In this document: piece after piece, positions 1-7,963 of the stretch
How positions within the stretch are numbered: the first letter of the stretch is position 1
Layout of the letters: the number at the start of each line of letters is the position of its first letter
Assembly: GCA_002256435.1 (NCBI GenBank)
Contig: NKJC01000006.1
Location: 1 to 64,000 of the forward strand
Length of the DNA: 64,000 bases
Direction of reading: 5' to 3'
Source: Chitinophagaceae bacterium BSSC1
GTDB taxonomy: Bacteria; Bacteroidota; Bacteroidia; Chitinophagales; Chitinophagaceae
Translations under genes and position numbers: made by a program
Notes under the pieces: generated by a model
Told to the model about the DNA's origin: nothing
Seen by the model: only the letters and a program-made list of their open reading frames with translations
Databases searched by the model: none

Positions 1-1
1 T

Positions 2-34
2 AAAAAAAGACCTCGAAATTCGAGGTCTTTTTTT
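2..34. terminator. Rho-independent terminator, bidirectional
   Basis: A near-perfect inverted repeat (arms 2-17 and 19-34, core GACCTCG/CGAGGTC) is flanked by an A-run on one side and a T-run on the other, so it can terminate transcription in both directions. The gene it served on the left lies outside the window. Confidence 0.8.
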
Positions 35-54
35 ATGCTCAATTCTTAATGCTA

Positions 55-247
55 AACTTTCTTCTTCCCATTCTTCACTCATCACTCTTCACTTTCCTTC
101 ACTCTTCACTCTTCATTCTTCACTCTTATCTCTTCACTTTCTTCCTCACTCTTCACTCTTAACTCTTATCTCTTATCTCTTCACTTTCTTCCCCATTCTT
201 CACTCTTCACTCTTCACTCTTCACTCTTCACTTTCTCCCCCCTCTTC
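55..247. repeat. Pyrimidine-rich 7-bp tandem repeat region
   Basis: This stretch is made almost entirely of variants of a TTCACTC heptamer (TTCATTC, TTAACTC, TATCTCT, TTTCTTCC) and has no coding potential. The top strand is nearly pure C/T with scattered A, so the other strand is purine-rich. The repeat sits just past the 3' end of the leftward cupin gene. It looks like an expandable low-complexity intergenic array. No protein or RNA gene is seen in it. Confidence 0.85.
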
Positions 248-248
248 A

Positions 249-761
249 CTAAATTCTACACAATTCCCTAATCAAATTTGTGTGCTGCGGAAATAACTTG
301 GCCAGTTCCTCCGCCTTGGCCAATTCAAAATCTGCAAAATCAAAACCAGGTGCCACAGTACAACCAACAAGCGAGAAGCTTGTATTGGCTGCAGGTCTTG
401 ATGCAAACCATGCACCTGCGGGTACGGTTGCTTGAAAGGTCTCCCCTGCTTGAATTTGATTTCCTAATGAAATTATTTGAAGCTCACCACTGCCATGCAG
501 AACAAAAATCTCCAACGCCTGTCCGGCATAAAAATGCCAGATCTCGTCACTTTTAATTCTATGAAAGGCAGAGAAATTTCCTTGGTCAAGTAAAAAATAA
601 ATAGCAGTTCCAAAATACCTATCACCTTCAAATCTATTGGGTAGTCCTTGTTGTGGAATCCATTCAGCAGATCGATAAGTCTCTTTATAATACCCTCCTT
701 CCGGGTGCTGCAGCATTTGATAATGTGCAACAATATCTTCAATAGAAAGGTCTAATGGCAT
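249..761 (-). CDS. Cupin domain protein, DUF985 family
   Basis: This 170-residue protein has the usual length and landmarks of the DUF985 (Cupin_5) family. An N-terminal GGYYKETYRS stretch is at about residues 22-31, the signature FSAFHRIKSDEIWHFYAG at about 63-80 carries the His/Glu residues that line the cupin pocket, and a second cupin motif TVPAGAWFAS follows at about 114. The family is a single-domain beta barrel often compared with sugar epimerases, but its substrate is not established. The gene lies 28 bp downstream of the glycosidase gene on the same strand, so the two may be co-transcribed. The family call is firm and the function is open. Confidence 0.85.
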   Translation of the reverse strand: MPLDLSIEDIVAHYQMLQHPEGGYYKETYRSAEWIPQQGLPNRFEGDRYFGTAIYFLLDQGNFSAFHRIKSDEIWHFYAGQALEIFVLHGSGELQIISLGNQIQAGETFQATVPAGAWFASRPAANTSFSLVGCTVAPGFDFADFELAKAEELAKLFPQHTNLIRELCRI

Positions 762-789
762 TGGTTATGTTTAGTCAATTACATAATGA

Positions 790-3453
790 TTAATCATCTT
801 CCTCTGTTGAAGGTTGATAGGGTGCTCTTTTTTTCTGCTTGGGCGATACTTCATTGATTAATTCTGCTACTAGTGCCGTCCATCCACTTTGGTGACTGGC
901 TCCTAATCCTCTACCGGTATCTCCATGAAAATATTCATAGAACAATACCAGGTCTTTGTTTTCAGGCAAACAGTAGAACCAGTTTTGCTCTGCGTTGAGT
1001 TGTCTACAATTGGCACCGTCTAATTCAAACAAACTGATAACGCGCTTGGTGAGTTCATTGGCCACTTCTGTTAGTGACATATAATTGCCCGATCCAGTTG
1101 GATAGTCAATGGTCAATGACTCGTCATAAAATTCACCGAATTTTTTAATGCTTTGAATGATCAAATAGTTGATGGGCATCCATACAGGTCCACGCCAGTT
1201 ACTATTACCACCAAAGAAATCAGAAGTACTATCTCCTGGATCATATTGAATGGAATAATCTGTTCCTTCTATATTTACTGTATACGGATGCTCTTCATGG
1301 TATTTTGACAAAGCCCTGATACCTCCTGGCGACAAGAACTCTGTTTCATTTAATAATCTTTGTAATAAGGCAATCAAACGTTCTTTGGGAATCAAAGAAA
1401 TCAAGATCTTGTCTTCTTCTACTTTTTCCTCATTGGGCCAGAACTTGTGATTCTTTTTCCGGTATTGTTCAAACCAATTAATCCGTTTGGTAAAATCCTG
1501 CAGTTTTTGGAATACCTGTTTATTGATAATGGATACCGCAAATAAGGATGTCAAACCTACAATGGATTGAATCCGCAATTGAATAGGTGCATGACCAGGA
1601 AGCCCCAATGTATCATAATAGAACTTGTCTTCATCATTCCACATACCCATTTCATTGAGGGCTTCTGCTATTAAAACAAAATGCTCAAAAAACTTGGTGG
1701 CTGTGTCTTCAAATGCTTCATCGTGCATGGATATTTCAATAGCCATATCCATTAGGTTGAGGGCATACATCCCCATCCAACTGGTACCATCTGCCTGTTC
1801 TAATTGGGCTTCACTATGTAATTGAATACTTCTATTAAAGACCCCAATATTATCCAAACCTAAAAACCCACCTTCAAAGATATTGTTCCCGTTTTTGTCT
1901 TTTCGGTTGATCCACCAAGTAAAATTGATGATCAGTTTTTGAAAAATCTTTTTAAGGAATACAATATCGCCCTTGCCAGATTGCTTCTTTTCAATATTGT
2001 AAACCTGTAATGCCGCCCATGCTTGAACAGGTGGATTTACATCACTAAAATTCCATTCATAAGCGGGCAATTGGCCATCGGGTTTCATATACCACTCTCG
2101 CATGACCAAGAGCAATTGGTGCTTGGCAAAAGTAGGGTCTACCATGGCCATGGGCACACAATGAAAAGCCAGATCCCATGCAGCATACCAAGGATACTCC
2201 CATTTATCCGGCATGAGAATAATGTCCTGATTTTTCAAGTGTTGCCAGTCATGGTTTCTACCATTTTTCCGATGCTCAGTCAGGGGTGCAATCTTATCGC
2301 TATTGCTGATCCATTTTTCTATATCGTAATGATAATATTGTTTGCTCCAAAGCAAACCTGCTAAGGCCTGTCTTTGAATATTGCGGGTATCGGCACTTAA
2401 ACTATCTGGCAGAACTTCCTCATAAAACTCATCGGCTTCCGCCTTTCTTTGCTGAAAAATAGAATCATAGCCTTTGGGAAAAGGGCTATCAATGAGTACA
2501 TCGGCCAAGCGCAGGTAAACCGTTTTTGACTCACCACCTGCAATCTTCATTTTGTATACCGGCGCAAATTTTGTGCCTTCCGTTTTCTTTCTGAGCGCTT
2601 CTACATTCTTATTGAGAATAATGGCATCATTAAATGCATCTTTTACAAAAATGGACTCATTAGGTGTTCCAAAAAGCTTTTCTGTATTGGTTTCATTCTC
2701 TGTAAAAAAACGATCATTGGATTTTTGATAGTATAGATAATAACTTCCAATTCTTTCATGTGTAGCCCTAACAACGCCTTCTTTTACCTCTTCAATACTG
2801 GGTTTTTGATTCAGGTCATTTTGCTGCCATCGATTATAAAACCAAAGATTGGGCAAGAGTGTTACGGGTGCTGTTTCCTTTCCCCTATTTACAATTTCAA
2901 TCTTAATCCCAATGTCTCTTTTACTGTACTTGGCATAAGTGATATAAACGTCAAAATATTTGTTTTGATCAAATACGCCCGTATCTAAAATCTCGTATTC
3001 AGGTTCTAACTTGGTTCTATTTCTATTGGCATCAATTAATTGCTGATAGGGGAATGCATCTTGTGGATACTTATATAGCATCTGCATATAATAATGCGAT
3101 GGGATATTATCCAGATAATAATATAACTCTTTTACATCCTCACCGTGGTTGCCTTGGTAGTTACCTAAGCCAAATAACCTTTCTTTTAAAATATCGTCTT
3201 TACCATTCCATAATGAAATGCCAAAACAGAGGTTTCCAAAAAAATCAGAAATCCCTCCCAATCCGTCTTCACCCCAGAGATAAGACCTACTATGTGCGTG
3301 GTTAAATGGAAAATAATTCCAAGCGTCACTATTGCCACTATAATCTTCTCTTACGGTACCCCATTGACGCTCTGAAAGATAGGGGCCCCATTGCTCTAAG
3401 GGAACTTTTCTGCCCGCGTTAACCTTTAATCGCTGCTGTTCCGCTGTCATCAT
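790..3453 (-). CDS. GH63/MGH1-like glycoside hydrolase
   Basis: This 887-residue protein resembles the (alpha/alpha)6-barrel glucosidases of the GH63/mannosylglycerate-hydrolase-like group. The sequence WDLAFH is at about residue 425 and LPAYEWNFSDVNPP follows near 460, where this family places an acidic catalytic residue. NWRGPVWMPINYLI lies near 750, and GASHQSGWTALVAELI near the C terminus closes the barrel. No signal peptide is visible (the start is MMTAEQQRLKV), so a cytoplasmic enzyme acting on glucosides or mannosyl-glycerate-like solutes is likely. The exact substrate cannot be read from sequence. The DUF985 cupin gene follows 28 bp downstream on the same strand. Confidence 0.8.
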   Translation of the reverse strand: MMTAEQQRLKVNAGRKVPLEQWGPYLSERQWGTVREDYSGNSDAWNYFPFNHAHSRSYLWGEDGLGGISDFFGNLCFGISLWNGKDDILKERLFGLGNYQGNHGEDVKELYYYLDNIPSHYYMQMLYKYPQDAFPYQQLIDANRNRTKLEPEYEILDTGVFDQNKYFDVYITYAKYSKRDIGIKIEIVNRGKETAPVTLLPNLWFYNRWQQNDLNQKPSIEEVKEGVVRATHERIGSYYLYYQKSNDRFFTENETNTEKLFGTPNESIFVKDAFNDAIILNKNVEALRKKTEGTKFAPVYKMKIAGGESKTVYLRLADVLIDSPFPKGYDSIFQQRKAEADEFYEEVLPDSLSADTRNIQRQALAGLLWSKQYYHYDIEKWISNSDKIAPLTEHRKNGRNHDWQHLKNQDIILMPDKWEYPWYAAWDLAFHCVPMAMVDPTFAKHQLLLVMREWYMKPDGQLPAYEWNFSDVNPPVQAWAALQVYNIEKKQSGKGDIVFLKKIFQKLIINFTWWINRKDKNGNNIFEGGFLGLDNIGVFNRSIQLHSEAQLEQADGTSWMGMYALNLMDMAIEISMHDEAFEDTATKFFEHFVLIAEALNEMGMWNDEDKFYYDTLGLPGHAPIQLRIQSIVGLTSLFAVSIINKQVFQKLQDFTKRINWFEQYRKKNHKFWPNEEKVEEDKILISLIPKERLIALLQRLLNETEFLSPGGIRALSKYHEEHPYTVNIEGTDYSIQYDPGDSTSDFFGGNSNWRGPVWMPINYLIIQSIKKFGEFYDESLTIDYPTGSGNYMSLTEVANELTKRVISLFELDGANCRQLNAEQNWFYCLPENKDLVLFYEYFHGDTGRGLGASHQSGWTALVAELINEVSPKQKKRAPYQPSTEEDD

Positions 3454-3605
3454 CTCAAAAACTATTAGTACAATAATTGGTTGCTCAAACCGAAAATAAG
3501 GTATGAATATACAAAATAAAAGCCTTTTATCCCAGTCTTATCAACCAAAACGAACGCAAACGGTTGCATTTTCAATTATATAAAAATGCTTTATTTGTTT
3601 ATTCC

Positions 3606-4016
3606 CTATTTGGGCTTCTTATAATTGGATTTGAATTGTCCAGATCCTGACTGGGTTGGCTTTGCTCCTTGAGGTTTGGGTTGATAGGTTAGTTTTCCAG
3701 TTGCTGTTGGTTTTTTTGAAGGAGGAGCAGGTTTGGGCAAATTAGGTTTTGCAGGTTGATTTCTTAAGTCAATCACCGTTTCACCAGCCTTTGGTTCTTG
3801 TTGACCACGCTTGTAAATAACCAATCCGTCTAGAAATCTTCTTAAGATTTGATCACCTGCTTCTTGATAATTGGGATGGTCTTCATGCCTATATAAATCG
3901 CCCAAAGCCCCTTTGGTAATGTGAAAATCTACCAAGGAAAGAATATGTATTACTTCTTCTGTTCTTAGAGAAAGTGCTACACGAATTTTCTTAAGGATGT
4001 CGTTATTACTTAGCAT
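3606..4016 (-). CDS. DUF1456 (YehS-like) protein with Pro/Lys-rich tail
   Basis: Residues 1-70 match one DUF1456 repeat: MLSNNDILKKIRVALSL at the N terminus, and a conserved HPNYQEAGDQILRRFLDGL block at about 47-65. As recalled for E. coli YehS, the family usually has two such repeats in about 156 residues. This 136-residue copy has a single repeat followed by a low-complexity basic tail rich in Pro, Lys and Ala from about residue 75 to the end. The tail looks disordered and could bind nucleic acid, which is inference. The family function is unknown. The gene is divergent from the pseudouridine synthase gene. Confidence 0.8.
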   Translation of the reverse strand: MLSNNDILKKIRVALSLRTEEVIHILSLVDFHITKGALGDLYRHEDHPNYQEAGDQILRRFLDGLVIYKRGQQEPKAGETVIDLRNQPAKPNLPKPAPPSKKPTATGKLTYQPKPQGAKPTQSGSGQFKSNYKKPK

Positions 4017-4089
4017 GATGATAATGTATGATCTAATACAAAGGTATTGGTTAAGACAACGCAGTGCATTTCTTTGATATCTTGCAGGT

Positions 4090-4686
4090 GTGAAATCTCA
4101 GCATCACCGATATTTTGCTATTTACAAGCCTTACAATATGGTCTCCCAATTTGTGAGCTCACATGAAGTGCGCTTATTGGGTCAATTGGATTTTGATTTT
4201 CCAGAAGGCACCCATGCCATTGGCCGATTGGATAATCACTCAGAAGGTTTGCTTTTGTTAACTACCAATCCCAAGATTACTAAGTTGCTTTTTCAAGGAA
4301 AGAAACCACATGGCCGTACTTACCTAGTTCAAGTCAAAAACAAGATTAGTCAAGCCTCCATTGACCAACTATGCAAGGGTATTGAAATTGAAATCAAAGG
4401 TGGGATGCCTTATACCACTAGTCCTTGTTTGGTGAAACAAGTAGAACGCCCCTCCTGGTTGGAGCCTGCTACCCATGAAATTCCCGCTCACATTCCACAT
4501 AGTTGGTTAGAAATTACGCTTACTGAAGGAAAATTTCACCAGGTACGTAAAATGGTAGCTGCCGTGCACCATAAATGCAGAAGACTGATTAGAACTTCTA
4601 TTGAAAACATAACTGTAACCCACTTAGCACCTGGAAAGGTTGAAGAAATCAGCGAGCAGGATTTCTTCAACAAACTAGATATTTGA
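4090..4686 (+). CDS. rluE: 23S rRNA pseudouridine synthase, RluE-like
   Basis: This is a 198-residue pseudouridine synthase of the RsuA/RluB/RluE group. The N-terminal RYFAIYKPYNMVSQF and the catalytic motif GRLDNHSEGLLLLT, with the nucleophilic Asp at residue 48, are both present. The C-terminal FHQVRKMVAAVHHKCRRLIR is also typical. There is no N-terminal S4 domain, as expected for RluE, which modifies a single uridine in 23S rRNA domain V. The start is a GTG, chosen because the conserved N terminus begins immediately after it. The last 12 bp overlap the convergent gene on the other strand. The exact target uridine is inferred from family. Confidence 0.85.
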   Translation: MKSQHHRYFAIYKPYNMVSQFVSSHEVRLLGQLDFDFPEGTHAIGRLDNHSEGLLLLTTNPKITKLLFQGKKPHGRTYLVQVKNKISQASIDQLCKGIEIEIKGGMPYTTSPCLVKQVERPSWLEPATHEIPAHIPHSWLEITLTEGKFHQVRKMVAAVHHKCRRLIRTSIENITVTHLAPGKVEEISEQDFFNKLDI

Positions 4687-5289
4687 AGTTTCCCCCAATC
4701 CCTTGTCTATTTCCAAAAAACAATGCTCTTTCCAATAGTCTTGACATACTCTATTGAATGCAGTATCATGATGAAGTTTGGGCAATGGCATGGAAGGCAT
4801 TCCGGGAAAAGCCGTGATCAGTAAATGATAACTTTTCTGCTGTTTGACAACAACAGTCATATCCCAACTATTAGGAAGCACATCAACTGTTGCATGTTGC
4901 ATCAAAATGCCCCTATTGAATTTTTGCATCAGATTACGAGCACCCAGATTTTCAAGATCAGCTAAAGAAACAACACCTAGGGTACCAATTCCATTTGGGA
5001 ACTGCTGCTTGTCAAAATTAATTTGCCAATGCTGATACCCGCGATTGGAAGGAATGGTTTGCATGATACCCAATTGCATTTGCTGCTCTAATTGTTTGAG
5101 GTCTTGGACAAAATTTGCATGAAACCTAGAGCCTGGCAATGCCAAAGCGGCATTTATTGCAGCAGGCTTATACCCTCTTTCTATTAAACAATTTTGTGCT
5201 GGTTCATGAATGCTTTCAAAATGCCGCAACATATGAAAGAGGGTATGGTCATTATATGTGAGTGGTAAGCTATGCATGAACAAGTGCAA
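4675..5289 (-). CDS. Uncharacterised protein, 204 residues
   Basis: I do not recognise this protein. It is soluble-looking, has no signal peptide or membrane segment, and has a mixed alpha/beta composition. It shows phrases such as ALPGSRFHANFVQDLKQLEQ near the N-terminal third and YHLLITAFPGMPSMPLP near residue 155. The coding region converges on the pseudouridine synthase gene and overlaps its 3' end by 12 bp. A strong terminator lies upstream at 5320-5347, insulating it from the 603-residue gene. Its length and codon use look like those of a real gene. Confidence 0.65.
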   Translation of the reverse strand: MHLFMHSLPLTYNDHTLFHMLRHFESIHEPAQNCLIERGYKPAAINAALALPGSRFHANFVQDLKQLEQQMQLGIMQTIPSNRGYQHWQINFDKQQFPNGIGTLGVVSLADLENLGARNLMQKFNRGILMQHATVDVLPNSWDMTVVVKQQKSYHLLITAFPGMPSMPLPKLHHDTAFNRVCQDYWKEHCFLEIDKGLGETSNI

Positions 5290-5319
5290 GATGGGCTTAG
5301 TCCCTGATATCCCAAAATA

Positions 5320-5347
5320 AAAACCGCCCCAATAGAAGGGCGGTTTT
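5320..5347 (-). terminator. Rho-independent terminator
   Basis: A 10-bp perfect stem (AAAACCGCCC pairing with GGGCGGTTTT) has an 8-nt loop. Minus-strand transcription from the 603-residue gene (stop at 5371) would reach it 24 bp downstream. Confidence 0.8.
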
Positions 5348-5370
5348 CTTTCATATTTAGTTATAAGTCT

Positions 5371-7182
5371 TTAGGGATTGGTAATGATCTCGTATTGATA
5401 ATTCAAGTAATCCAATTCCAAAGATGCTGCATCTAAGTCTTTGTCTAATTTGAGTTTGGTTTCATCGCTCAAGCCTTTTAAGCCTTTGTAATAAGCAATT
5501 CCTGAACGAAGGTTTTGACAAAAGCCAATATAAAATTTACGTTTCTTCTCAAATTGTTCCTGTTCAACATCGTCCAATAACTGCTCTTTAAAAAAGTCAA
5601 TGTACAGGTATAATTCCGCCACAAACATATGTGGTCGATTGGTATTACCTAAGATATTGGCTCTGCCATAAATATGGTCAGACATGGTTTGTAATGAAAC
5701 CGTCTTATTAAAGTTCACAATATTTGGACCAGGACAAATGGTTACAGCTCCCAATTTATTGACAAAGGTTTGAGAATAATTTATAGCCGCAGAATTGCTC
5801 AACCCAACACAGAGACATTCTTTTTCCAACAAATCATTGACTTGTTTTTCTAATACTTTCTCAGGCAGACCCAAGGTTTTTAATTGAGCAATTTTGAGCT
5901 GCTGATATTTTATAGACGCAGTACAAATGGGTTCCGTAGTAAACTCTGTATTAAAACTCAAATGCTTTTCTGTACAAGGACTACCCGGAGTACCTTTTTC
6001 AATCCGCATGAGTTTCTCCACTTCTGAGGTAGTACCTTTCAAATAATGAAAACGCACGCCTAATGGAGAAACGTGACTTAATTTCACGTCTTTTTCCTTA
6101 GCAGCACTCAAGAGTTTTAAAGTAGCATCATCTACCGTAGTGGCTTCCGGCACCAAAAGAAAGGGAGTACCCCAACCAGTACCATCAAACTCATAATAGT
6201 TGTGCAAATAAGCGTCTTCTTCATGAGTACCAATACCACCTTGAACCGTGAATCTAATAGCTGGTGGATATTTAAACGCTTTACCACTTTTCTTTAAATG
6301 CGCTGCATTGTAAATTTCAAACAGGGTATCTAAGAGTTCCTGTTTGTTTACCTTAAACTCTTCTAAAATGGGGCCCAACAAAATGCCATCAGTTGCAAAA
6401 GCATGACCACCACAGTTTAGTCCAGATTCAACACGGAATTCACTCACCCACAACCCTTTCTTGGCCAAGTATTTCCCTTGAATCAAAGCGGATCTATAGT
6501 CGCTTACTTTGATAATGATTTTCTTATTAAAGTCCCCATTTTCATTCACGTCAAATTCAGAGAAAGACTCCAAATAATTGTACAAACGGGGATTCATGCC
6601 TGCAGAGAAAATAATGGAACTATTTTTCAAATTGCTATTGGCATAACCTCTTAAAGCTGATACTGCATCAGAACCATCAGTAATCACTTCACCTGCTTTG
6701 TTGTAATTATTCTTATCCAGTTTGGTCATGATGTTGACATCAATACTACCTGGCTTAATATGAGATCTTAGATAAGCTTCTAGTTTGGCTTTTTCCTTTT
6801 CCTCATCTGTCTGCATCATGGTCTGATACAGTTGTTTGAGGCTGCTATCATCGGGTAGCATTTCAAAATACTTGACAATTTCTGAACCTGCTTCAAAAGC
6901 TGCATTACGCAGTTTCTCTACTTGGGTTTGAACTATCTCATTCACCAGATTTAAATAGTCAGTTATCCGCTTTGCGCGATAGTCTTCTTCATGGGTGTCA
7001 ATGGGCTTATATTCCTTATTAATGGTAGGATAGTAATGCGCGCGCATCATTTCTACCAAGCGGTCTTCAACAATAGACATAACGGAAGAAATACCAAAAC
7101 GCGCCACTTTAATAGGGCTGTCAATAGTATAAGCCAAACCCATAACTGGGATATGGAACTTATGATAGGGAGATTGATACAT
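5371..7182 (-). CDS. Uncharacterised 603-residue protein, possibly TIM-barrel
   Basis: I cannot place this protein with confidence. It begins MYQSPYHKFHIPVMGLAYTI and has glycine-rich loops at strand ends, such as GLNCGGHAFATDG near residue 255 and VQGGIGTHEEDAY near 310-320. A cysteine-bearing GSPCTEKHL stretch is near 400, followed by clustered cysteines in ICTASIK and ECLCVGLS. The Gly-rich strand-loop pattern recalls FMN-dependent nitronate-monooxygenase-like barrels, but I see no certain motif. It is monocistronic, bounded by a terminator at 5320-5347. The conserved cysteines could bind a metal or act in catalysis, which is inference. Confidence 0.6.
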   Translation of the reverse strand: MYQSPYHKFHIPVMGLAYTIDSPIKVARFGISSVMSIVEDRLVEMMRAHYYPTINKEYKPIDTHEEDYRAKRITDYLNLVNEIVQTQVEKLRNAAFEAGSEIVKYFEMLPDDSSLKQLYQTMMQTDEEKEKAKLEAYLRSHIKPGSIDVNIMTKLDKNNYNKAGEVITDGSDAVSALRGYANSNLKNSSIIFSAGMNPRLYNYLESFSEFDVNENGDFNKKIIIKVSDYRSALIQGKYLAKKGLWVSEFRVESGLNCGGHAFATDGILLGPILEEFKVNKQELLDTLFEIYNAAHLKKSGKAFKYPPAIRFTVQGGIGTHEEDAYLHNYYEFDGTGWGTPFLLVPEATTVDDATLKLLSAAKEKDVKLSHVSPLGVRFHYLKGTTSEVEKLMRIEKGTPGSPCTEKHLSFNTEFTTEPICTASIKYQQLKIAQLKTLGLPEKVLEKQVNDLLEKECLCVGLSNSAAINYSQTFVNKLGAVTICPGPNIVNFNKTVSLQTMSDHIYGRANILGNTNRPHMFVAELYLYIDFFKEQLLDDVEQEQFEKKRKFYIGFCQNLRSGIAYYKGLKGLSDETKLKLDKDLDAASLELDYLNYQYEIITNP

Positions 7183-7223
7183 CTGTTCTGAATGTGGGAT
7201 TAAGAATCATTTTCTTACACAGA

Positions 7224-7252
7224 AACAGGCTTTGCAAAATGTAAAGCCTGTT
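7224..7252 (-). terminator. Terminator-like hairpin
   Basis: A 10-bp perfect inverted repeat (AACAGGCTTT and AAAGCCTGTT) with a 9-nt loop lies between the PNPOx-like gene and the 603-residue gene. The following T-tract is weak on the minus strand, so it may be only a partial terminator. Confidence 0.45.
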
Positions 7253-7307
7253 AGCTGGGCATGCAGACAAAAATAATCCCTTGTTCAGAGCATAAATATG
7301 ACTTTTG

Positions 7308-7745
7308 TCATTCGGAAGCAGTGTTTGGCGCATGCCAGTGTAGCTTTTTGCCAAATCCCAAACTACTGTCCGTTAGCTTCACGTGTTGTAGTTGAATGGT
7401 CCATACTTTACCTGGCATTGCTAAAGCCATGGGATTTTTTTTATGATAGTATTGTGATGCGCCCTTAGCCAATAGATGTTCTTCATCTAGGCAAACCCCT
7501 TCTAATTGAACACCTTTCACCATGAGTTTATTTAATTTATCAGGAAGCACGGTGCCTGAAACGGAGCTACAACTTGCCAAAAATCCTACATGTGCAGCAT
7601 CAGCTGATGATTTAAAATACAATTGATTCAAATCTGGATAAAACACATAATAGCAAGAAAAAGAATAAGGCTTACCTGCAAGGTCTAAACAGGCAATATT
7701 GGCACAGGATTGAGACAGCAAAAATTGGCTAATGGTTGGATTCAT
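7308..7745 (-). CDS. Pyridoxamine-5'-phosphate-oxidase-like FMN-binding protein
   Basis: This 145-residue protein has the split-barrel pattern of the PNPOx-like superfamily (YhbP-type). An N-terminal helix is followed by the strands IACLDLAGKPYSFSCYYVFY and LYFKSSADAAHVGFLASC, then SVSGTVLPDKLNK and a VQLEGVCLDEE strand. Such proteins bind FMN or heme and are often uncharacterised reductases. The start codon overlaps the stop of the ferredoxin gene by 4 bp, so it belongs to the U32 protease-ferredoxin-PNPOx operon. This arrangement makes an electron-transfer partnership with the ferredoxin plausible, but that is inference. Confidence 0.75.
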   Translation of the reverse strand: MNPTISQFLLSQSCANIACLDLAGKPYSFSCYYVFYPDLNQLYFKSSADAAHVGFLASCSSVSGTVLPDKLNKLMVKGVQLEGVCLDEEHLLAKGASQYYHKKNPMALAMPGKVWTIQLQHVKLTDSSLGFGKKLHWHAPNTASE

Positions 7746-7963
7746 GATAGTTTAATGATGTTGACAGGACAGGCTTCCGCTACTGCCGCTGTTTCAAAAT
7801 AAATGGACTGACCTACGGGTAATACGTGCACCGTTTTTTTTAGTTCTGCATTGAGCAAGACAGCTTTGCCGTCTTTTTTTGACATCCGCCATAGTTCTGG
7901 TTGCATCTCATAGCAGATACCACAACCAATGCATTTATTTCTATAGTGAATAATATTGGCCAT
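7742..7963 (-). CDS. Small one-cluster [4Fe-4S] ferredoxin
   Basis: This 73-residue ferredoxin has an N-terminal CIGCGICYEMQPE motif, giving Cys-x2-Cys-x2-Cys at residues 12, 15 and 18. The fourth ligand is in ACPVNIIKLS at the C terminus. The layout is that of a single-cluster ferredoxin with an insertion between the third and fourth cysteines. It overlaps the U32 gene upstream by 1 bp and the PNPOx-like gene downstream by 4 bp, so the three are translationally coupled. A role as electron donor to either neighbour fits the context but is inferred. Confidence 0.88.
   Translation of the reverse strand: MANIIHYRNKCIGCGICYEMQPELWRMSKKDGKAVLLNAELKKTVHVLPVGQSIYFETAAVAEACPVNIIKLS

Noticed and set aside
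1..248. A CRISPR array.
   Set aside because: The 7-bp units are contiguous, degenerate and without unique spacers, and no cas gene is near. It is a simple tandem repeat.
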